The notes under the pieces were generated by a model that worked only from the letters and a program-made list of their open reading frames with translations, was not told the DNA's origin and did no database searches. A DNA stretch of 64,000 nt from Tetrapyrgos nigripes (Eukaryota > Basidiomycota > Agaricomycetes > Agaricales > Campanellaceae): the NCBI GenBank assembly GCA_013368315.1, contig JAACJM010000125.1, positions 62,001 to 126,000 on the forward strand, read 5' to 3'. Numbering within the stretch: the first letter of the stretch is position 1; each line of letters starts with the position of its first letter. The position numbers and the translations under genes are program-made. Below, piece by piece: positions 57,480-64,000 of this stretch.

Positions 57480-58700
57480 TGTTCTTGAGCTACTTTTTCT
57501 CATCCGGAGAGGTATTGGGGTGGAAATTACGAGGCCTTTAGGCTGAGTTATAACTTAGGTCGACCTCGAAAAATTTTCCACGGGTTCAGTCTCACACCCC
57601 TAGCCCGGTCTCTACCCTTCCCGACAACCGAAAAGTCTAGACTCGGTCTGGACCGGGTCCAAAGACCGTTGACGTTGACGACCACGGCGTCATGCTGCAG
57701 CTGATGCCGTTAACGCTCTCTCTCAGACACGAAGTGGGCGTAGTTCTCCTCATCTTCCCTTTTTCATCAATTTTCATTGTAATTGGAGTTTTGGATGGGT
57801 TTCATGGTTTGGTCGGGCTCTGGTTATCTGGTTAGAGATATGGCCTGTGATAGAGCTAGGAAAAGGACGATTAGCGTGCATGATAAATTAGAATGAGATA
57901 GAAAAAATAGTAATTGGTTTGCCAGCTTCGCTGGACATGGATCGTCCCTCCTCCCTATTCATTTATTCCTTCATATGCCAATCATCCTTTCTATTTCCGT
58001 TTAGTGACGCGTCTATGGATTTGGAGAGATCGGAAGGTATGCGAAGATCACTACGGTATACCGGAAGCTGAGTTTGGAGGGACGGATTCAGTATGTTGCC
58101 TATTCCTTAGTAGCGATGACCTTTTTTTGGTCATATTATCTTGGGCCTCGTAATTTGCCATGCGAAGCAGTGGCATCTTTCCCCATATAGAGAAATCATC
58201 TGGTGCCTGCTCTTAATGCTTAAAGCATGGATAGTACAGGGGAGTAGGAATTCCCGTCTATCCCTGTTTAGGCAGGCTATTCGGCATTTCCCGAGGTATA
58301 TAATGTCTAGGACTTCCGACTCAGTCTTATCCACATCGGTTCTCTGTGGCATATCCGCTCAGGAGTTGCCTCTGGCTACTCCATTCTGGTGATGAGAATG
58401 TGATTCGTACTACACTCTTTTCGGACCTCTCAGCTCTGTCTTTTGAGTTTTGGCCTTCTTACGCGCTATACTCACTGGTTGCCGCACCTCCGGTCAAGCA
58501 CAGATCTGGACCCTAATAGCCCTAATAGAGCAACTGTGGGGCAACAAACAAAAGGATGACCCTTTTGAGAACCCACCCACAACTTGGCAATATGTGGGCT
58601 GTCTAACCTGAAATCCGAAAAGACCGGGAAGCGAAGAGTGAGCGACAACCGGCTCTGGCAAATTCTAATAGCCGAGTCCGCGTACCTAATCTGGGTACTA
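57480..58700. other. Spacer between the duplicates, unassigned part
   Basis: Short plus frames (57914-58153, 58141-58392) overlap and have no family resemblance. They may be remnants of the retroelement further right. Confidence 0.3.
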
Positions 58701-58712
58701 TGATGTGAGAGA

Positions 58713-59235
58713 GTGATTGCGAGCGAAGATGAAGCCTTCTCAGAAACCGAAGTCACTAACCGCTGGGTAAAAATGGTCAATGACAGACTAGAGCTAGACC
58801 GCAGAATGACGAATAAAAAATACGGACGGAAAGCTATACCGAAGCACTTAAAGAGAAATATCTGGCAGAGCCCGGATCAGTATTCTGACAATTTACTGGC
58901 GGCCGCTGGTATCCACTGGTACCAGCCGATGCAGGTGTGCCAGTGACCGGTCACCAGTAAACCGGCCAGGTCCAAATTCCCACCAGTAAATTTTTCATTC
59001 CCGAATGATCAACAATTTTTCACCTTGTCTTGGTTCTATAACGAATCAAAACACCTTCAGGAATGAGTGTAAGTGACCTGAGTGCCAACGGTCCAGTTTT
59101 TCTTGGAGCAGAACGCCTCGAACGTTTTGAAATTTGGCCGCACCAGCGTAAACCGGCAAAATAGTGCCCCGGCAATTTCCCGACTGCTAAAAGATGAAGA
59201 TAAACTGCCAGACGATTGGACTGTGCTAACCGGAG
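58713..59235 (+). pseudogene. Non-LTR retrotransposon C-terminal relic, interrupted
   Basis: The frame 58713-58870 encodes VTNRWVKMVNDRLELDRRMTN and KKYGRKAIPKHLKRNIW. This resembles the end of basidiomycete LINE-like reverse transcriptases (a W..x(V/L)N.RL..D clause, then KYGKKALP, then a tryptophan block). The expected continuation, LLKDEDKLPDDW and VLTGVFGGF, is found at about 59188-59250 after roughly 320 unrelated bases with stops. I infer one element broken by a later insertion. It has no open reverse transcriptase upstream. Confidence 0.5.
58885..59170. mobile_element. Putative insertion inside the retrotransposon relic
   Basis: Begins near TTTACTGGCGGCCGCTGGT and ends near ACCAGCGTAAACCGGCAAA. 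The second is a partial reverse complement of the first (about 11 of 19 positions). Within it are several CCAGTAAA and CCGGCCAGG motifs. It splits a peptide that is otherwise continuous. The element type is unknown. Confidence 0.4.
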
Positions 59236-59689
59236 TTTTTGGTGGGTTTTGAAACAGACTTGCGACGGTGAACGGGGCGAGAGAAAGGTAAGTATATAGG
59301 TAAGTGACTCACGTCCCCAGTGGAGCCTGCATGTATGAACACTGCGGGCATAATACCATCTTCTCACTATGTAAATCAATGCTTAGGAAATCGTAAACAG
59401 CCAATCAGACTCCAGGAAACCCATTTCCTATCAATTCCCCATCGATTTACTAGGTCAGAAGATCATATTATGCCCGCAGTGGAACCGAGTCCGACACTCA
59501 CTGCATAAATGCATATCTCCGGGGAGGAAGACATCGCGGTTCTACTATGGTTATGGACTCTACGCTACTTATATGATTATGTCTCTACCAGCAAGGAATA
59601 CGTCCCTTGCACCTACCGCGCGGGTTGAGTGGGCAGCCACTGCTTGCCTGTCGTGTTTATGGACTTAACAAGCCACTACAAAGCGTTCC

Positions 59690-59810
59690 TCAAAAAAAAA
59701 AAAAAGAGAGAAAGGGTGGCGCATACATCCGAATCTCTCGACCGGTGGCTTTCGACCCGATGTAACGGGTTCAAAGTCCGGACCCCCCTTAGTTGGGTCT
59801 GGCTGAGAGG
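59690..59810 (+). other. Poly-A run followed by B-box-like sequence
   Basis: A run of 13 A near 59693 is followed by GGTTCAAAGTCC at 59768-59779, close to the pol III B-box consensus, and a GGTGGCGCATA stretch where an A-box could sit. No cloverleaf can be drawn with confidence, so it is noted as a possible tRNA-derived SINE relic only. Confidence 0.25.
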
Positions 59811-59867
59811 GACTAGTAGGGTCATCCATTTGCTTCGTTCCTTCGTTACCATGATGATTGCAGCTGA

Positions 59868-59874
59868 TATAAAA
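59868..59874 (+). promoter_or_regulatory. TATA box of the downstream duplicate
   Basis: TATAAAA about 130 bp before the ATG at 60000, within a block nearly identical to the upstream copy. Confidence 0.6.
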
Positions 59875-59999
59875 CTTTTGACTTTCTCTGAGCGAGGACG
59901 TCTTGGTCCTTTCGTTGTCCCTGGAGGACTTCCTCCGCCTTTTGCAGTCCTATTTTTCCTTCTCTTTCCATGTTTTTCCTTTCATTCACTTGGAACCCG

Positions 60000-61505
60000 A
60001 TGCCAAAGCAGGGGAGCCTTTTCTTTTTGTGAGTTTTTCTACTGCGCTATACATCCCAGACTGACTTATTGACCTAACACTCAGCGTGCACGTTCTTTAC
60101 ATCTGGTCTTCTCTTCTAGGACTCCAAGAAGTCTATGCTTTTCAAGTCCAATGCCCTTCGCCAGTACGAGTCAACGAGCCCACCGAATGCAAGTGGATAC
60201 GGACCAACGGAGACCGTTCGACGTTCGGCTTACTGTTGCGAAAAGTTACTCAAGACCACGGTGGAGATTTGGTCGATATCGTCCAAGGATTAAATGACGA
60301 TAGTAGGACTTTTAATGTGACGTTTCCCGATGCTGGGTACGTTCTTTTTCTGACTCATCTGCTCTAAAAGGGTTCATATTAAAGGATCTATCAGTCAATA
60401 TCTCCTGGAAGTTGTGAGCAACACAGAACCGTTAGTGTCTATCTCGTTGTTCCAGGATTTCCGTGTTGATCTCCAGTTTGATTTTCTCTAGAGTTGCTTC
60501 GGATGCAGTCCCTCAAGTGTTGGCGAGTAGTTCAACGATCAACGTGGTAACAAAGTATGTGATATGCCATACTTATTTGGCATGCAGCTAAGGTGGACGT
60601 ATATCTGCAGATGTTCGGGTTCCGGGAGGGATCAGAACGCAAGTAGCTCATCGTTCGGTACGGAAAGTACTACCTCGTCCATGTGCGTTGTTACTTACCC
60701 AATTAATTTCGATATCTTACTGATTATCCTCACTGTTGGCATCTACAGAGGTCACACAACTCAGACACTCTCTGATACCTCTACTCAACCAAAATCCCGC
60801 CTACCGTTGATCCTTGTGCTGGGATTCGGTCTACTAGCCATCCTACTCGGCCTTCTCCTGCTTTTGTTCTGCTACTGGCGCAACCGCAGAAAAAGGAGAG
60901 AAGCCACACGAACATTTTTCCGAGAAAAACTGGGAAATCGGAGATTGGCCCTCTCAGCAGATGATGTCAGCTTTGCTATCGGTGGGCCAACTCCCACTTT
61001 TCAGTACCAGTTTGGCTCGGGAATCGGCGCTCGGACTGGACCTGAGTCGCCTACATCCGTCTATAGCTATGATTCCTCCCGAAAATCTGAATATCTCGAT
61101 CCCAAAATTGCTGAGCTATGGCAGATAAACCCCGCCAAAGATGATCGAGTCAGTGGTATAACGAAGAGAAGTACGCAACTTTCCATGATGATTCGCGGTG
61201 CCACGACTCCAGATGATCTCCAGGCTGTCGCCATCGTTCTTCCTGCCAGTGCTCAATCAGAAACCTCCAGTCTCAGCTCAACCTCTCGACTGAGCGTGCT
61301 TAGCGTTCCATCGTCTATGTCTGACCCGGAAGTTCTGTACACTGCTTTACCGACTCGGACGGGGAGGTCAGAAATACTAGCTAGAACTCTGGGATTTGGG
61401 TGGGATCAATCGAATTCGCGGTCGGTTCCTAGGAGACACGATCTCAGAGAAGAATCTGCCCTTGGATTTGTATTTCCTCTGAGATCTCCGGAGACTAATC
61501 TGTAA
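60000..61505 (+). CDS. Single-pass membrane protein, duplicate 2 with shortened stalk
   Basis: Exons 60000-60028, 60085-60336, 60395-60430, 60492-60554, 60611-60682 and 60749-61505. All phases agree. Signal peptide and ectodomain (FQVQCPSPVRVNEPTECKW) match copy 1, as do the transmembrane helix (VLGFGLLAILLGLLLLLF) and tail (FAIGGPTPTFQYQFGSGIGA). Copy 1 has three exon segments (its exons 6, 7 and the start of 8) between SSR and ALSDTSTQ. Here the exon joins directly to GHTTQTLSDTSTQ, so about 385 bp of genomic DNA is missing and the Ser/Thr stalk is roughly 80 residues shorter. The frame is kept, so the protein could still be made. Divergence outside the deletion is modest, consistent with a fairly recent duplication that included promoter and 3' end (about 59815-61713 against 55220-57480). 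Confidence 0.78.
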
Positions 61506-61714
61506 AAACAGTGGAGTCGTGGATCACAAGAGACACGGCGTTCTACAAGTTCTGGGAACTTTCACAGACGATTTGTACAGACGACACTCCTGATGTATCT
61601 AGTATACATAAGTAGTAGCCAATGTATCCAATGTATAGTACTATATTTCTTGTCCTCTAGCATTGTAAAATGATAATTATTCTCAAAAGTCCGTCGCAGG
61701 TCTCTTTGAACTCG

Positions 61715-64000
61715 CTTTAACGCGTTATTGGACTGCTGGAGGGGAATTCCAGTGGAAATATAGAAACTTGAAGCGTATCTTGAGCCTGCGCCGTATGGTT
61801 AACGCATGAATAGGTCGGCGAGCTAAGAAAGCTAAGAGCCAGACGCGTACTGGGACGCGTCGATCGCAGCACGCAACGTGACGAGAACTATTCACGTGAT
61901 GAGCTCTAGAAGAGTCTAGACCGCCGCCGAAAACCTTGACCCACCTCCGCTTCGTTCGTTCGTGTGCACCTGGCTCTAAGTTTGATTTTGTACGCAACAT
62001 CCCTCTGTTTGATATGATAAACTTGAGGCTCATCTACTCTTGGCGTCGTTCAAGATTTTTCTGGCTCAACCACGTCCTCACCCTCACCCAATTTGACCCT
62101 CATTTTCAGAATCCAAATCACGTCGACAGTACGGCTGTAATTCGCTGCCATGCATTTTTTAAATTTTGTTTTACAGCCTCTTCGTCTAGATCTGATTTCT
62201 TCTCTTGCAACCGCCTAGACCTTGGAGTATCATGATGAGGGTTCTTTGTCTCGCCCCAAGCTTTGATAAAGCCATAAGTATACCTGGAGTGGCTAGGCTC
62301 GGCTGTGATTTCGACATGCAGCAGGGTCCAAATCAGTGGTCTGTGGAGCCTTTTGAATGATACAATGGACTTAGCTCTTCCTTTTGGTGATCTCGTTCTT
62401 GGAATGCGCTATGGCCGAACGTCGGCAAGCTAGCCCTCGTAAAACTGTGGATACTTTGTGTGCGAAGCAAGCGCTCTTTGGCATTCCTCAATGTCTTCTC
62501 CTGCTCTTCAAAGTCGTACTTTCAACGTCCTTGCTCGGTGGAAGTGTCTTTGGCATTTGTCCTGGCCATTTAGGCGAGGTTTATGGAGAGGCTGTACTAT
62601 TTCCCGTTGTGAAGGGATTACATCGAGAACTTTCGGAGGTGGGGCTGGTGGGGCTCACGGCACAGGAACGCTTTCAGGGCTTCTGTGACCTTGTATGAGG
62701 CCCACGGTATATAAGAGCTTGGGGGTGTGTAAGAATCGTTTCCCGCCGACCTCCCTCCACTTTCTGTCACTGTTCCTCCCTTCCCAGTGCATTCTCTGAC
62801 CCGCTCCTCTCTCTGAGTGGCACCAGTTGAAGAACAGCTTCGTTGTTTCTCGAGGAACTATAAAATATCGAGGCTTGAAAGATTGCTGAGTGTCTATTAC
62901 AGCGTTAGTCGTTTCATTTCACGTCTCTTTCTCTATTGTCTTTGTCGTCTTCTTAATCCACTCATCAGCCCTCATTCCTCCAATTACTAATCGAACTCAA
63001 CCATCAACTAATTCCGAATTCCATGTCAAGACGATTTCTCAAAAAAAAAAAAAAAAAAGATGAAGGACTCTGTTTACGTCTTCCCGCTCTCCTCAATCAA
63101 GGTCTACTTTCCTACCCTCAGACTCTGCCCTTCCCTAGCCGTCGAATTGGATTCTTGAGCTCACAGTGCCCACCCACAAAAGCTTATAAATTACCTTACC
63201 CTCCGCTCTGTTAGCTCTGCCTGGAATACTATTGCCGACTCTTTCATTTGACTGTTCATCTGAGCGAAAATTTCTGGGAATCGCTACCACCCCTAACTCA
63301 GACTGGCTGGTCTCCACTCCTTCCCCCGGTCTACAATCAACTCATAGCACAGCTTTTAGTGGGTGTACTATCATTATGTATCAATCTTGTTGGTGTCCGT
63401 TCGATTTTTGGATTTCAATTTCTTGCAGAAGCTTCCTGCGGTACCGGGATCAAAAGGCTTTACATTCGATTTCTTCCTGGTTTCTGGCAGTTCTGCGCAA
63501 GAAAATTTTCTAGTCAAAAGTCGACGTTGACTGATCATTTATTTTTCGTTCTTCACCCTCGTTGCCTTGGAGATGACTTCAACAACAACAAGCGAATTGG
63601 AAATATGTATGTGACTATGTAATGTCCTTTTTGCAAACCCTTGGGGCTCTCGGCTAAGCAGCGCGATGTCTCGCGATGTACACTGGCGTGCCACGTTCAC
63701 TTACTCATACATTCTGTCTGTCGAGACTCGTACTCATTCCATTCTCTTTTCTTTATATAGAGTCTTTTGTAACTTGTTCGCCGCTCAGTTCATTGACAGC
63801 CAAGTACTATGTATTCATTCACAGATATCGGTGTCCTCGGACGGTGATGTCTTTTGAATTCGCCTTGGAGTTGGTGAGTAGATACTTCTCTCTGTGCATA
63901 TGTAGAGTACTTACATCAAGGCGGACTTTACCATCTGAACGATCATATAGCGCGCGGTTATTATATTCAGTTACTTAATTTTGGAACGGACGTCGACTTG
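61715..64000. other. Right end, no gene supported
   Basis: Frames at 61936-62235 and 62384-62698 lack recognisable features. A TATA-like GGTATATAAGAGC at 62706-62718 and a pyrimidine-rich leader to 63000 look like a promoter, and an 18-A run sits near 63041. An ATG at 63573 (MTSTTTSELEI before a gtatgt donor) could begin a gene leaving the window. The evidence is too thin for a CDS. Confidence 0.3.

Noticed and set aside
59740..59790. tRNA gene
   Set aside because: A B-box-like GGTTCAAAGTCC is present, but no acceptor stem, anticodon arm or correctly spaced A-box can be drawn.

Overview
The window reads as nuclear DNA of a filamentous basidiomycete, most likely an Agaricomycete. Genes are densely packed on both strands and split by many 45-70 bp GT-AG introns. 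The recognisable families are typical of mushroom-forming fungi: a glyoxal-oxidase-type copper radical oxidase, a DUF6534 membrane protein, a TPR/F-box protein, a BTB protein and a DUF6606 giant protein. All gene models were assembled by eye from reading frames and splice signals, so exon edges are good but unverified.

Region 1 (1-15.9 kb) is almost free of intact genes. It holds a decayed ABC-transporter tail, a decayed gag-like fragment, several inverted-repeat (foldback/MITE-like) elements and an unusually large field of short palindromes. The dyads share a core such as GACGCTTTGAGCGTC. They are organised into tandem and higher-order arrays with units of 65, about 106, about 109/218, 45/180 and 74 bp. 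The field ends at a C-rich 22-bp minisatellite. Two sets of three diverged 310-450 bp units face each other between 9.7 and 12.8 kb.

Region 2 (15.9-20.2 kb, minus) is the N-terminal part (about 1,390 codons) of a DUF6606 protein. It stops abruptly where the satellite DNA starts, so the C-terminal half expected of the family is missing. From 20.2 to 26.1 kb I see only unidentified exon-like fragments.

Region 3 (26.1-29.3 kb) holds two divergent paralogues of a small secreted protein. One appears intact. The other carries a one-base deletion. Each has its own private tandem repeat upstream. A stretch with an unidentified minus-strand multi-exon candidate follows (31.9-33.7 kb).

Region 4 (34.7-51.8 kb) is ordinary gene-rich DNA: DUF6534 membrane protein (+), a cyclase-family enzyme with one in-frame stop (-), TPR/F-box protein (-), a possible small membrane protein (-), glyoxal oxidase (-), a Myb/Rap1-like DNA-binding protein (+) and a BTB/POZ protein (-).

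Region 5 (51.8-64 kb) is mostly unassigned. It also contains a roughly 2-kb direct gene duplication: two single-pass, Ser/Thr-rich, Mid2-like membrane proteins. They are separated by a relic of a non-LTR retrotransposon that is itself interrupted. The downstream copy has lost two exons but stays in frame. No rRNA, intact tRNA or CRISPR array was recognised.
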